DNA of 64,000 bases from Haloferula helveola (GTDB lineage: Bacteria; Verrucomicrobiota; Verrucomicrobiia; Verrucomicrobiales; Akkermansiaceae). The notes under the pieces are model-generated. The model had not been told where the DNA came from and searched no databases. It worked only from the letters and a program-made list of their open reading frames with translations. Shown here in pieces: positions 25,969 to 36,048 of the stretch (positions within the stretch are counted from its first letter, which is position 1; every line of letters begins with the position of its first letter). The stretch covers positions 4,836,001 through 4,900,000 of the forward strand of contig NZ_AP024702.1 in NCBI RefSeq assembly GCF_037076345.1, given 5' to 3'. A program made the position numbers and the translations under genes.

Positions 25969-26628
25969 TCAGGGGAGAATGTAGAGTGTGGTGGCGACGA
26001 CGTGGCACGCACTTCCCGCGATGACGAACGCGTGCCAGATCGCGTGGTTGAAGCGCAGCTTTTGCCAGACGAAAAAGCCTACTCCGAGCGAGTAGCAGAG
26101 CCCGCCGGCGACCAACCACGCGAAACCCGCCGCCGGGATCGCGTGCAGCAGCGGCTTGAGGGCGAGAACAATGAGCCAGCCCATCACGAGGTAGAGCGCG
26201 GTCGACCACCACGCTTCGCGATTGCTCCGCATGCTGGCCTTCAACACGACACCGGCGATGGCGAGAAACCAGATCACCCCGAAAAGCGACCAGCCCCACG
26301 GACCGCGAAGGGCGATCAGGGTCAGTGGCGTGTACGAGCCGGCGATCAGCAGGTAGATGCACGCATGATCGAGGATCTGGAGGAAGCTCTTCAGCTTCGG
26401 CCCGCGCGCCCAGTGATAGATCGTCGAGGCACCGTAGAGCAGCACGAGGGTGGTGCCGAAAATTGCGGCCGAGACGGTGGCGAGCGGTTGTCCGTCGGCC
26501 GCGAGCACCATCAGCACCATTGCCACCACGGCCATCAGGGTGCCGATCCCGTGCGTCCACATTGATGCCACCTCCTCCGCATGGCTTTCGCAAAGCGGCG
26601 AGCGGGGACCGAAGGGAAATGCGGACAC
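25969..26628 (-). CDS. Hemolysin III / PAQR-type membrane protein
   Basis: A 219-residue seven-helix membrane protein. SHAEEVASMWTHGIGTLMA, ASTIYHWARG, LDHACIYLLIAGSYTPL and LRFNHAIWHAFVIAGSACHVVA carry the conserved Glu, Ser, Asp and His residues of the family, thought to bind zinc. The role in bacteria is unclear; YqfA-type proteins affect membrane homeostasis. The start is GTG at 26628, needed to keep the HAEE motif. Its stop lies three bases before the mutM start. Confidence 0.85.
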   Translation of the reverse strand: MSAFPFGPRSPLCESHAEEVASMWTHGIGTLMAVVAMVLMVLAADGQPLATVSAAIFGTTLVLLYGASTIYHWARGPKLKSFLQILDHACIYLLIAGSYTPLTLIALRGPWGWSLFGVIWFLAIAGVVLKASMRSNREAWWSTALYLVMGWLIVLALKPLLHAIPAAGFAWLVAGGLCYSLGVGFFVWQKLRFNHAIWHAFVIAGSACHVVATTLYILP

Positions 26629-26729
26629 GCACGCAGGCTGCTTCGCGACGGCCGAATGACAAACGATAAATCCGCGGTCGGGGCGTCGCCGGGCTTGGGG
26701 AGGGGAGCGTCTCGGTCTATGAGCGGCCC

Positions 26730-27254
26730 ATGCACGAATGTCATGTGGTATGCGGCGCTCCGGCGGCGGGGAAGTCGACCTACTCCCGCAGTCTCGCCCA
26801 GCGGCTGGGTGCCTGCCTGCTCGATAGCGACACGCTCGCGGGGCGGTTGGTGACGGCGGGGATGACCTTGGCCGGGCTCGATCCCGACGATCGGGACTCG
26901 CCGGAGTACAAGCGTGCTTATCGCCTGCCGGTCTATGAAGCGCTGTTCGATGTCGCCCGCGCGAACCTGTCCCACGCCCCGGTCGTCATTTGTGGTCCGT
27001 TCACTTCGGAGTGGCAGAGGGAAGCGTGGCCGGAGGAGTTGCGGACGAGACTCGGAACCGATCCTGAACTTCATTTCGTTTGGTGCGACGAGGATCTGCG
27101 GAGAAGGCGCATGCGGGAGCGGGGCGAGGCACGGGATCGGCAGAAGCTTGCCGATTGGGAAAGCTTCCGCACGGGCTCCAGAGAGGATCGTCCGGTTTGG
27201 CCGCATCGCTTCATTGACACGGGCGAGGAGGATCAGTCCTGCAACTCCCGGTAA
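26730..27254 (+). CDS. P-loop kinase-like protein (AAA/zeta-toxin-like)
   Basis: A 174-residue protein with Walker A GAPAAGKST (9-17), LLDSDTLAGR as a possible lid/substrate region and a basic RRRRMRERGEARDR segment resembling the LID of small-molecule kinases. Similar proteins act on nucleosides, sugars or RNA ends. There is no antitoxin-like partner. The last 22 bases overlap the end of the convergent glycosyltransferase gene. Confidence 0.7.
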   Translation: MHECHVVCGAPAAGKSTYSRSLAQRLGACLLDSDTLAGRLVTAGMTLAGLDPDDRDSPEYKRAYRLPVYEALFDVARANLSHAPVVICGPFTSEWQREAWPEELRTRLGTDPELHFVWCDEDLRRRRMRERGEARDRQKLADWESFRTGSREDRPVWPHRFIDTGEEDQSCNSR

Positions 27255-28330
27255 ACGTCGAGCGTGCCGTCGAGCATGCGTCCCAGCGTGAAGGGATTCT
27301 CCGGCATCACGTCGCCGGGCGTTTCCAGAAGCTTCGCAATCACGTCGCCGGCGGCCTCGACGTCCAATGGCGGGATCCGGCCCTGCGGATAGAGGGTGTC
27401 GAGTTGCTCGCCGACGCCGCCGTGGGCATAGCCCGCTACCGGGATGCCCATGGCCAGTGCTTCGAGGGTTGTCCGGCCGAACGACTCCGGCTGGCGGGTC
27501 AGCGACAGGACGACCGTGGAAATCGCTAGGATGTTCCGGAGGTCGTCCCGGTTGCCGGTGAAGGTGACGCGGTCGCTGAGTCCGGCGTCTTTGAATTTCG
27601 CACGGATCTCGTCGAAGTACGATGCCTTCCGTGGATGGACGCCGCCGACGATGACGGCGTGCAGGTCAGGTTGGTCGGCGAGTTTGCCAAGGATGGTGAT
27701 CAGATCCTCATGACCTTTGAGCCGCGTGATGCGACCCGGCAGGGTGATCAAGCGCTTGTCGCGCGTCTCGGGAAACAGGTCGTGGAAAGATTCGATCCAA
27801 TCGGCGTCCGGACGGAAGCCGTAGGGGTATTCCGCGGGCTCGACCCCGCGGGGCACGACACGCAGCAGCGATGGGTCGGTCTTCGGGTAGTTCTTGAGCA
27901 CGTACTCCCGAATGCTTTCGGAAACGCAGATCACCCGCTCGCCACGGCACATGATTTCGGACCATCGGCTGACGGAGTAAAATCCGTGAACGGTGGTAAC
28001 CAGTTTCGGGCGGTCGCTGGCGGGCAGCTTTCTCCACGCCAGCCAGAGCAGCCATGCCGGAACGCGGGATCGCAAGTGGAGGATGTCCGGGCATTCGGCT
28101 TCGAGGAGCTTCCGGAGCTTGGAAACCAACAGCAGGGATGCCGGCGACTTGCGGCCGACCGGCAGGGTGATGTGCCGGCTGCCGGCCTTCTCAAGCCGCT
28201 CGACTAGGCGCCCGCCGCCGGACAGGACCAGGGACTCGTGGCCCTTTGCCACCAGATGGCCGGAAAGCTCCAGGGTTCCCCGCTCGACGCCGCCGGAGTT
28301 GAGTTCGGGGAGAACCTGGAGAACTTTCAT
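27233..28330 (-). CDS. Glycosyltransferase family 4 protein
   Basis: A 365-residue GT-B enzyme. MKVLQVLPELNSGGVERGTLEL is the classical GT4 N-terminal sugar-acceptor motif, LPGRITRLKGHEDLI the start of the donor domain, and ESFGRTTLEALAMGIPVAGYAHGGVGEQL the E-x7-E type donor site. It probably adds a sugar to the LPS core or another surface glycan. ATG at 28330 is chosen because it overlaps the preceding gene (ATGA) and gives the family start. Last gene of a three-gene envelope operon. Confidence 0.85.
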   Translation of the reverse strand: MKVLQVLPELNSGGVERGTLELSGHLVAKGHESLVLSGGGRLVERLEKAGSRHITLPVGRKSPASLLLVSKLRKLLEAECPDILHLRSRVPAWLLWLAWRKLPASDRPKLVTTVHGFYSVSRWSEIMCRGERVICVSESIREYVLKNYPKTDPSLLRVVPRGVEPAEYPYGFRPDADWIESFHDLFPETRDKRLITLPGRITRLKGHEDLITILGKLADQPDLHAVIVGGVHPRKASYFDEIRAKFKDAGLSDRVTFTGNRDDLRNILAISTVVLSLTRQPESFGRTTLEALAMGIPVAGYAHGGVGEQLDTLYPQGRIPPLDVEAAGDVIAKLLETPGDVMPENPFTLGRMLDGTLDVYRELQD

Positions 28331-29241
28331 GTCTTGGGCAGACGCTCGGGAAAGAATCGCCCGAGCACAAGTCCGGCGCAGCGGTCCGACTCGCGGAGGA
28401 TCCGTGGAGGCTCGGTGAGGCCGGTTGCGGGGTCCCAGTCGGCGAATCTCGTGACCCAGCCTTCCGAAGAGAGGCGATCGACGCCACGTGTGATCCGGTT
28501 GGTTTTCTTCTGCGGACACGCGAACAGTCCGACCTTGGCTCCGCTACTAAGACTTTCGTAGATCATCGAGACCGAATCCTCGCTCACCCACACCTCGGCG
28601 GCTTCGGTGAGACGCTGGGGGAGCCACTCCGGGCCGGTGTCGGCGTGGGGGTGGCACACGAGAGCCGGACAAGCCTTGGCGAGTTCGGAGAGTTGGCCGT
28701 CGGGCGTCCGTCTTGAGTCGGTGATCCGCCACGGGCGGTCGCCGCAGGAGGAAACGATCGTCGTCACCGACTCGCGGATCGAATCGGCATCCCATCCATG
28801 GGTCGAGGAGGGGCCCCCGAGAAGGATCAGGCCGCCGCGCCGCGGGCTGCCGTCGGGGGGCGGCACCCGGTTGATCGCGCCGATGGTCGCCTCGACATTC
28901 GGCGGGCATTCCTTCTCGCGGATGTCGTGTTCCGGGATCAGGCACAGGTCGAAAAGCGAGAGCGGCAGCGAAGGCTTCATCAGGACCACGCACGGGGCGC
29001 CGCTCTGGCGGGCCAGCTTGAGCATCGGTGCGTGGGTCGAGTGCCCGGCGCCGACGATCAGGGCGGGGGCGACCTCCGGGAGTTGCGCCCGCAGAAGTCC
29101 GGCGATCGCGTTACGCTCGACCTTTTCCCGACGGAGTTCGACGGGCGTCAGCTTGTCGATCGCTTCGATCAGCCCCAGTGACTGGTTCTCATGGCCGGGC
29201 TTGCCGTCCGTAAGCATCAGGATTGGAAGCGGTTCAGTCAT
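28327..29241 (-). CDS. ELM1/DUF1022-like protein
   Basis: A 304-residue protein: LMLTDGKPGHENQSLGLIEAI at the start, GAGHSTHAPMLKLAR and WVSEDSVSMIYESLSSGAKVGLF near the end match the bacterial ELM1-like family, which has a glycosyltransferase-like fold (MurG/GT-B). It overlaps both neighbours by four bases, between a lipid A-type acyltransferase and a glycosyltransferase, so a role in LPS assembly is likely but unproven. Confidence 0.75.
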   Translation of the reverse strand: MTEPLPILMLTDGKPGHENQSLGLIEAIDKLTPVELRREKVERNAIAGLLRAQLPEVAPALIVGAGHSTHAPMLKLARQSGAPCVVLMKPSLPLSLFDLCLIPEHDIREKECPPNVEATIGAINRVPPPDGSPRRGGLILLGGPSSTHGWDADSIRESVTTIVSSCGDRPWRITDSRRTPDGQLSELAKACPALVCHPHADTGPEWLPQRLTEAAEVWVSEDSVSMIYESLSSGAKVGLFACPQKKTNRITRGVDRLSSEGWVTRFADWDPATGLTEPPRILRESDRCAGLVLGRFFPERLPKT

Positions 29242-30596
29242 GAACGGTGACGCTGCGGAACGCGTGCCATGAGCTCAGCAAGTTCCAACCAATCTTCAGT
29301 AGAGGCGGGCGTTTCAAACGATCGGGTCCACGGTTTGCCGCTGACCCCGAGCCCGATGATGGCCCTCAGGCCGGCCCGTTTGGCGGCGCGGGCCAGTCCG
29401 ACTTCTCCGGCGAAAAGCAGCGATCCGTCGAGTGGTGCCGGATGGGTGCGGTCGATCTTGTCGAGGAATCCGTCGGCTTGCTCGGGCGGAAGGGTCGGGT
29501 CCCATTCGTGATGCACAATCCGTGGATCGATCGTCTCGGTCGGGGTCGTGCAGAGTCGGTCGATCCGGAGGTCCGGCCGCTTTTCCAGCATCCGGAGGAG
29601 CATCTGGCGAATGCCGAGCTCATCCGCGTGCGCAGGAGTCGTCAGAATCAGTCGCAGCGGAACCGTCGCCTCTGCCGCCACTGCCGGATCAATCTTGGTG
29701 AAGAAGCTGAGCGGCCTCGCAGGATCGGTCCGCCAGCGGTTGTGGAACCAGAAGACGTCGGGGAGGCTCAGGCGGATTGCTTTCTCAAGTCCTGCCATCA
29801 CCGAGCGGGTGTTGATCGGTCCCTCAAGCTCACGGAGTTCCATCCGCCATTGCGCCTGTCCGATGGTGGAAATGGACAGCGTGCAGACCCGGGCGCGACC
29901 CCGCCGTGCCAGAAGATCAGGAAGGGGCGAGCAGGTGGTCATCTTGCCGAGGAACGGCATCGCAATGCCGCGTCCGCCCGCCCGCTGGTCGGCCAGCACT
30001 CCGAGTGCGCCCGGTGTCTTCAGCATCGCCGCCGGCGCGTGGAAGCCGTCCTCACGACTGAACAGCAGGGCGCCGTCCTTGGTCCGTCGCTCGCGGGTCA
30101 GGCGATCCATCAGCGGGTTGTCGAGGGGACGGTAGACTCCACCGTAAACACCCTCGTGCACGAAACTCGCGCCGAGGGAAGTCATCGCCTCCCAGTTTCC
30201 CATGTGGGCCATGGCGACCACCAACCCGCTGCCGCGACGCACACATCCGCCGAGTTCGTGCAGGCCCTCTTCGGTCACATGCCGTCGCATGGCGTCGAGA
30301 GACATCGTCGGGGTGCGGAGCGAGGCGATGAAGTTGGCGCCGGTCCGCTGGAAGGTCTCGAGCACCAGCGCGTCGAGGGTCTCGGCCGACGGAGCATCCC
30401 CGGCGGTGGCGATCCGGAGGTTGCGCCGCACCAGCCGGCGGTACTTCGGGCTGATGACGTGGTAGAGCCGCCCGAGCAGGCGTCCGACGGTGACGCAGCT
30501 CTCCATCGAGGCGCCCGACAGCAGCGTCTCGACACCGCGGAAAGCCAGGTATTCGGCGCGGTGGAGCAGGGTGGGTCGGGTGTTCCGGGTGCTCAC
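29238..30596 (-). CDS. LpxL/HtrB-type acyltransferase with extra C-terminal domain
   Basis: A 452-residue protein. Residues ~30-305 are a lipid A late acyltransferase: HMGNWE (131-136) is the H-x4-E catalytic motif, followed by a VLADQRAGGRGIAMPFLG region and FWFHNRWRT. These enzymes add secondary acyl chains to lipid A in the inner membrane. Residues ~315-452 are not part of the family; PLRLILTTPAHADELGIRQML and LFAGEVGLARAAKRAGLRAIIGLG resemble pieces of a heptosyltransferase-like (GT9) domain, apparently incomplete. The GTG at 30596 is used. First gene of the operon. Confidence 0.75.
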   Translation of the reverse strand: MSTRNTRPTLLHRAEYLAFRGVETLLSGASMESCVTVGRLLGRLYHVISPKYRRLVRRNLRIATAGDAPSAETLDALVLETFQRTGANFIASLRTPTMSLDAMRRHVTEEGLHELGGCVRRGSGLVVAMAHMGNWEAMTSLGASFVHEGVYGGVYRPLDNPLMDRLTRERRTKDGALLFSREDGFHAPAAMLKTPGALGVLADQRAGGRGIAMPFLGKMTTCSPLPDLLARRGRARVCTLSISTIGQAQWRMELRELEGPINTRSVMAGLEKAIRLSLPDVFWFHNRWRTDPARPLSFFTKIDPAVAAEATVPLRLILTTPAHADELGIRQMLLRMLEKRPDLRIDRLCTTPTETIDPRIVHHEWDPTLPPEQADGFLDKIDRTHPAPLDGSLLFAGEVGLARAAKRAGLRAIIGLGVSGKPWTRSFETPASTEDWLELAELMARVPQRHRS

Positions 30597-30684
30597 TCCG
30601 GGCCATCGTTGCGGGTGCCCCGGAATCCGGCAAGTCCCGGGCTTGCTTCCGTGCGCATCCCCGTCCAGTCTCCCGCCGTCACCG

Positions 30685-30756
30685 GTCCCTGTAGTTCAAC
30701 GGATAGAACAAGGGTTTCCTAAACCTTAGATGGAGGTTCGATTCCTCCCGGGGACG
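30685..30756 (+). tRNA. tRNA-Arg (anticodon CCT)
   Basis: A 72-base cloverleaf: acceptor stem 30685-30691 with 30749-30755 (one G-T pair), D stem GTTC/GAAC, anticodon stem 30711-30715 with 30723-30727, loop TTCCTAA giving anticodon CCT, T stem GGAGG/CCTCC with loop TTCGATT, discriminator G at 30756. CCA is not encoded. It marks the boundary between chromosomal genes and the accessory restriction region. Confidence 0.95.
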
Positions 30757-30761
30757 CTTCT

Positions 30762-31124
30762 TCAGACGCCGGTCTCGAACTCAAACCAATCCGGATTCAG
30801 GTCGGCGAGAGGTTCCTTGAGCTTTTCAAGCTCGGCTGCGGGACCATGGAACTCGAGACGGAGCAGGTCGGAAATCGCCAAGGCCTTGCCGAGAATCTCG
30901 CCGACGTTGTCGAGATGGGTCAGCACGCCCTCGGCCCCGATGTAGGACTCGCGGCAATGGATGACTTCATCGTTCTGAATCGAGAAGTCGTAGCACAGGC
31001 ACTTCTCCTCGGTTTTCGTCTTCGCCACGAAGTCGGCCAGCAGCGACTTGAACTCGTCGAGCTTGCCCGCGTGGACCTTGAAATACGGATGGATGCTGAC
31101 CACGGATGCGCCGGAACCTTTCAT
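30762..31124 (-). CDS. Antibiotic biosynthesis monooxygenase (ABM)-like protein
   Basis: A 120-residue single-domain protein. VVSIHPYFKVHAGKLDEFKSLLADFVAKTKTEEKCLCYDFSIQNDEVIHCRESYIGAEGVLTHL has the ABM/dimeric alpha-beta barrel pattern, including C-Y-D-F in place of the usual YEFY-like strand and a Glu in RESY. Such proteins are small oxygenases or stress proteins. It ends five bases from the tRNA gene and is probably the last ordinary gene before the accessory region. Confidence 0.75.
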   Translation of the reverse strand: MKGSGASVVSIHPYFKVHAGKLDEFKSLLADFVAKTKTEEKCLCYDFSIQNDEVIHCRESYIGAEGVLTHLDNVGEILGKALAISDLLRLEFHGPAAELEKLKEPLADLNPDWFEFETGV

Positions 31125-31191
31125 GATGCCCGATCCCTAACGCATCTTCGGAATCCGGCCAGCCGAAAGCGGAGGCGAAGGCGCCGACGAA

Positions 31192-31218
31192 GGGTAGGGA
31201 CGACCGCCCCGGTCGTCC
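31192..31218. repeat. Palindromic element copy 1 (intergenic)
   Basis: GGTAGGGACGACCGCC followed by CCGGTCGTCC: GGACGACC pairs with GGTCGTCC around a short GC loop. A near-identical copy lies inside hsdM at 31512-31538, and a relative at 32475-32501. This copy lies in the gap before hsdM. Confidence 0.85.
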
Positions 31219-31323
31219 AACGCGCCGGGCTGGGGGCAATAATCTCGCAACGGACAGGATCAACATCCAATCCCGCCCTTCCTTGCCCTGACTCCACCAT
31301 CTGCTAGAACCGCTTCAACCCCC

Positions 31324-32934
31324 ATGCACTGGACCGAACCCGCCTCCGCCGACGACTCCCACTCCGAGCTGGAAAAGACGCTTTGGGACGCCGCCAACCA
31401 GCTCTGGGCCAATGCCGCCCTCAAGCCCTCCGAGTTTTCTCCGATCGTCCTCGGCCTGATCTTCCTCCGCTACGCCGACGTCCGCTTCCAGGCCGCCGCC
31501 GAGGATTTGAAAGGTAGGGACGACCGCCCCGGTCGTCCGTCTCGCCGCAAGATCGGCCCGGCCGACTACCACGCGAAGGGCGTGCTCTACCTGCCTGAGG
31601 AGGCCCGCTTCGGCCACCTGCTCCAGCTCCCCGAGGGCGGCAACATCGGCCAGACGGTCAATGACGCCATGCGCGCCGTCGAGAAGGAGAACCCGGACCT
31701 CGCCGACGTCCTGCCGAAGACCTACCAGATCCTCGAGAACCGCACCCTCGCCGAGCTGCTCAAGGTCATGGCCTCCATCCCCATGGACAAGGGCGGCGAC
31801 ACCTTCGGCCTCATCTACGAATACTTCCTCGGCAAGTTCGCCATGTCCGAGGGGCAGAAGGGCGGGGAATTCTACACGCCCACCTCCATCGTCCGCCTCA
31901 TCGTCGAGATCCTCGAGCCCTACCACGGGCGCATCTACGATCCCGCCTGCGGCTCCGGCGGCATGTTCGTCCAGTCCGCCCGCTTCGTGGAGAACCACCA
32001 CCGCAACCCCACCGCCGAGATCTCCGTCCATGGCCAGGAGCGGGTCACCGAAACCAGCCGCCTCGCCCGGCTCAACCTCGCCGTCCACGGCCTCAGCGGC
32101 GACATCCGCCAGGGAAACACCTACTACGAGGACCTCCACGACTCCGTCGGCCGCTTCGACTTCGTCCTCGCCAATCCGCCCTTCAACGTCAGCAAGATCG
32201 ACAAGGAGCGCCTCGCCGACGACCCGCGCTACGCCTTCGGCCTGCCGCGCACCGACAATGGCAACTACCTCTGGATCCAGCACTTCCACTCCGCGCTCAA
32301 TGCCACCGGGCGGGCCGGCTTCGTGATGGCGAACTCCGCCGCCGACGCCCGCGCCTCCGAGCAGGAGATCCGGGAAAAACTCATCCGAAGCGGCCACGTG
32401 GACGTCATGGTCAGCATCGGGTCGAACTTCTTCTACACCGTCACGCTGCCCTGCACCCTGTGGTTCCTCGACAAAGGTAGGGACGGATCTCCGAGCCGTC
32501 CGAAACATCTGCGCGACACCGTCCTGTTCCTCGATGCCCGCCACGTCTTCCGCCAGCTCGACCGCGCCCACCGCGACTTCACCCCGGCGCAGAACGAGTT
32601 CCTCGCCAATGTCGTCCGCTTCTACCGCGGCGAGGACCTCGAGTTCGAGCACGGCTCCGAGGCGAAATGGGAGGAGGTCTTCGGCGACGCCACCGGCTAC
32701 GTCGATGTCCCAGGCCTATGCAAGGCGGCCACCCGTGCGGAAATCGAGGCCCAGGGCTGGTCGCTCAATCCCGGCCGCTACGTCGGCGTCGCCAAGGGCG
32801 AGGAACTCAGCGACGAGGATTTCAAGGAACGGCTCGAAGCCCTCAACGAGGAACTCGAAGTGCTCAACGCCGAGGCGCGGGAGTTGGAGGAACGGATCGA
32901 GGCAAACGTGGCGGAGATTCTGGAGACGGCATGA
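31324..32934 (+). CDS. hsdM: Type I restriction-modification methyltransferase subunit
   Basis: A 536-residue N6-adenine methyltransferase, the modification subunit of a type I system. An N-terminal helical domain ([38 protein letters not shown]) leads to the catalytic domain with the SAM motif [10 protein letters not shown] (206-215) and the catalytic NPPF (284-287). The family signatures [20 protein letters not shown] and [16 protein letters not shown] are present. Two palindromic repeats are inserted in frame at residues ~63-72 and ~384-393, both in loops variable in the family, so activity may survive. It overlaps the next gene by four bases. Confidence 0.95.
   Translation: MHWTEPASADDSHSELEKTLWDAANQLWANAALKPSEFSPIVLGLIFLRYADVRFQAAAEDLKGRDDRPGRPSRRKIGPADYHAKGVLYLPEEARFGHLLQLPEGGNIGQTVNDAMRAVEKENPDLADVLPKTYQILENRTLAELLKVMASIPMDKGGDTFGLIYEYFLGKFAMSEGQKGGEFYTPTSIVRLIVEILEPYHGRIYDPACGSGGMFVQSARFVENHHRNPTAEISVHGQERVTETSRLARLNLAVHGLSGDIRQGNTYYEDLHDSVGRFDFVLANPPFNVSKIDKERLADDPRYAFGLPRTDNGNYLWIQHFHSALNATGRAGFVMANSAADARASEQEIREKLIRSGHVDVMVSIGSNFFYTVTLPCTLWFLDKGRDGSPSRPKHLRDTVLFLDARHVFRQLDRAHRDFTPAQNEFLANVVRFYRGEDLEFEHGSEAKWEEVFGDATGYVDVPGLCKAATRAEIEAQGWSLNPGRYVGVAKGEELSDEDFKERLEALNEELEVLNAEARELEERIEANVAEILETA
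31512..31538. repeat. Palindromic element copy 2, inside hsdM
   Basis: Nearly the same 26-base palindrome as the intergenic copy, read in frame as [10 protein letters not shown] within HsdM. It sits between the N-terminal helical domain and the [13 protein letters not shown] segment. Confidence 0.85.
32475..32501. repeat. Palindromic element copy 3 (variant), inside hsdM
   Basis: GGTAGGGACGG ... CCGTCC, sharing the GGTAGGGACG start with copies 1 and 2 but with a different inner stem. In frame it adds [10 protein letters not shown] between WFLD and the [10 protein letters not shown] strand of HsdM. Confidence 0.8.
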
Positions 32935-33418
32935 AATACCTACCGAAAATCCAGCAAGAAACCCGGTGGTCGTGTGGCTTGGCGTGCATCGAGTCGATCC
33001 TGCTGTCGATAGGTGTCGATTTTCCTCAACGGGACATGCTCTCGAAATTCGCGACCGAGTTTCCTGATTGGAGTGCTCATCCAGGAAAAATCGCTCCTGC
33101 TGACTTTCCTTCATTCTTCGAGGCGGCGGGGGTGCCGGTCAATATGCTTCTGCCAGAAGACATCCCTGGCACCGTCGCTGTTCTTCCCGGTTCTATTGGG
33201 GCTATCGTAGGAAGGGAGAAGTGGTGGAAGGACGAGAAAAGGATTGAGCTCGTCGACAACTGGCATGCTCTTCGACTGCGCGAAGTCAGGGATACAAAGC
33301 TCATCGTGATGAGTCCTGGTTTCGAGCCCCAGGAATCAACCGTGGAAGTGATTCCGATGGACGAGGTCAAAATGATCCAATCAAGGGTCTATGTATTTCA
33401 CCGAAAAATGGAGGATGC

Positions 33419-33422
<4 letters not shown>
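32931..33422 (+). CDS. C39 peptidase-like protein encoded between hsdM and hsdS
   Basis: A 163-residue protein. [22 protein letters not shown] (7-28) matches the start of C39/papain-like domains (Gln8 or Gln9, then Cys15 in SCG), and His112 in VDNWHALRL fits the catalytic His of VDNxHxxxV motifs. The usual following D-P is S-P (128-129), so the third residue is uncertain. No signal peptide, so it acts in the cytoplasm. It overlaps hsdM and hsdS by four bases on each side. It is not a standard type I subunit. Codons are less GC-rich than hsdM. It could be an active protease, a processing enzyme or a peptide-binding protein. Confidence 0.65.
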
Positions 33423-34669
<1,247 letters not shown>

Positions 34670-34673
34670 AGCC

Positions 34674-35127
34674 ATGCCTGACCCTGACGACTTTACGCCC
34701 TTTCGTGGAACCGAGTTCATTGCCGCAATCGACAAATTCGAAGAATTGATGAGTCAAAGCGGCAGAGCATTTCTTTTGGGCGCCCAGCGAGGTCGAAGCT
34801 ACGGTTCTGTCGCAGTGCAATAGCTGGATCGTGCTTCGAATTACTAACGAGTCGGACCGAAATCACGTCCGGTCTGTACTCCCGGATTCAATGGCAGGGC
34901 TTACCAAGATGCTTTCGGGTCTGCGGAGGCGGGAGGCGATCTTCGTCGGTCTCGCTGCGATGCTTCCCTCCAGGATTCTTGTTCGTGAACTGACCGATTC
35001 ACAGTTGCCGCGGTCTCACGACATTGGCTTCGATGCGGGATGGAAGAATGCCCGTCTTGACGATGAATCTCTTCGAGCGATTGGTGAACGTTGGCGCTAT
35101 CAGCGGCGGCACGTTGGCGGGGCTTGA
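34674..35127 (+). pseudogene. Fused remnant of a SIR2-like gene and a HerA-like ATPase gene
   Basis: The first frame (34674-34823, 49 codons) reads FRGTEFIAAIDKFEELMSQSGRAFLLGA, resembling the first strand and GAG loop of SIR2-like NADase domains, then leaves that family. From ~34783 a second frame reads APSEVEATVLSQCNSWIVLRITNESDRNHVRSVLPDSMAGLTKML, the end region of HerA/DUF87-type ATPases, running to the stop at 35127. The change of frame falls at a short GGCGCC-like sequence. The simplest reading is a deletion that joined the start of a SIR2-like gene to the end of a herA gene. It starts four bases after hsdS, so it was in the same operon. Non-functional. Confidence 0.6.
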
Positions 35128-35172
35128 GCGATATTGATCGCACGCTAAAGAAAAAAGGAACGATTGATAGCC

Positions 35173-36024
35173 ATGGACGAAGTAAAGAAATTCTACAAAT
35201 ACAGGTCGTTGCGAAACGCCGACGGCAGTGTGAATGAGTTCACTGCAGCGATTCTCCAGAAGACTGAGATTTGGTTCGCCGCACCAAAGGACTTCAACGA
35301 TCCATTCGACTGTAATCTACGGCTGCATGTGAATGACTCCACAGATGAGGAATGGGTGTCATACTTGAGTCGAATGGAGGAAGCTTATCCGGAGTTTAAG
35401 GAGCCTCTTCAGGTTGCGAAGAGCAAGAGGCTCTGGCGGCAGGGGGATCAGTTCTGCAATATCGGCCTCAAGACTTGGGATGAGACCTACAACCGATCCA
35501 GCGTTTTTTGCCTTTCGAAGAAGCCCAACTCGATCCCGATGTTCTCCTACTACGCCGACAATCACAAAGGCGTAGCGATCGAGTTCGAGTTTTCCGATAT
35601 GGGCGTTCCGTGCGGAATTCCGTACCAGGAGGCCCTTCTTCGTGACCCAAGAACGTCAACTGGCGTGGTGTTTAAGGATGTGAAGTACTCGCGTGGCTTT
35701 CCCGAACTGAACTATCTCCGACTTTACGACAAGACGGAGAGCCATGAACTGGTCAACAGTATCATTTTTACGAAGCACCATGAGTGGGCGCACGAAGACG
35801 AATATCGAATCTTTCGGAAGGGGGTGCCGCCGTCGATTGTGAGTATTAATAAAAGCCTGGTGACGAGGGTGATTTTTGGGTGCCGCTCGACGGAGCCGGA
35901 TGTTGATCTGGTAAAGGGATGGTTAGTCGGGTGGCCTACGGATGTTGTGCTAGCGAGGGCGACGGAGTGCAGGGATCGCTTTGAGTTGGAGGTTGTGGAC
36001 TTTGACTGTGTAAAAGCTAATTAG
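35173..36024 (+). CDS. DUF2971 family protein
   Basis: A 283-residue protein. VKKFYKYRSLRNADGSVNEFTAAILQKTEIWFAAPKDFNDPFDCNL is the DUF2971 N-terminal signature, and SSVFCLSKKPNSIPMFSYYADNHKGVAIEFEF plus HHEWAHEDEYRIFRK are the other conserved blocks. The family is found widely in defence islands and on mobile elements; its activity is not established. ATG 35173 is used; a TTG at 35164, nearer to an AAGGAA sequence, is an alternative. GC content is clearly lower than in the flanking chromosome, which suggests transfer. Confidence 0.8.
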   Translation: MDEVKKFYKYRSLRNADGSVNEFTAAILQKTEIWFAAPKDFNDPFDCNLRLHVNDSTDEEWVSYLSRMEEAYPEFKEPLQVAKSKRLWRQGDQFCNIGLKTWDETYNRSSVFCLSKKPNSIPMFSYYADNHKGVAIEFEFSDMGVPCGIPYQEALLRDPRTSTGVVFKDVKYSRGFPELNYLRLYDKTESHELVNSIIFTKHHEWAHEDEYRIFRKGVPPSIVSINKSLVTRVIFGCRSTEPDVDLVKGWLVGWPTDVVLARATECRDRFELEVVDFDCVKAN

Positions 36025-36048
36025 GTGCCTGAGTTAGGGAATGTCAGA

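Noticed and set aside
26730-27254. P-loop protein as a zeta toxin of a toxin-antitoxin pair
   Set aside because: No small partner gene beside it and only generic kinase motifs; left as a kinase-like protein.
31192-32501. The three GGTAGGGACG palindromes as a CRISPR array
   Set aside because: Only three copies, hundreds of bases apart, differing inside the stem, two within coding sequence.
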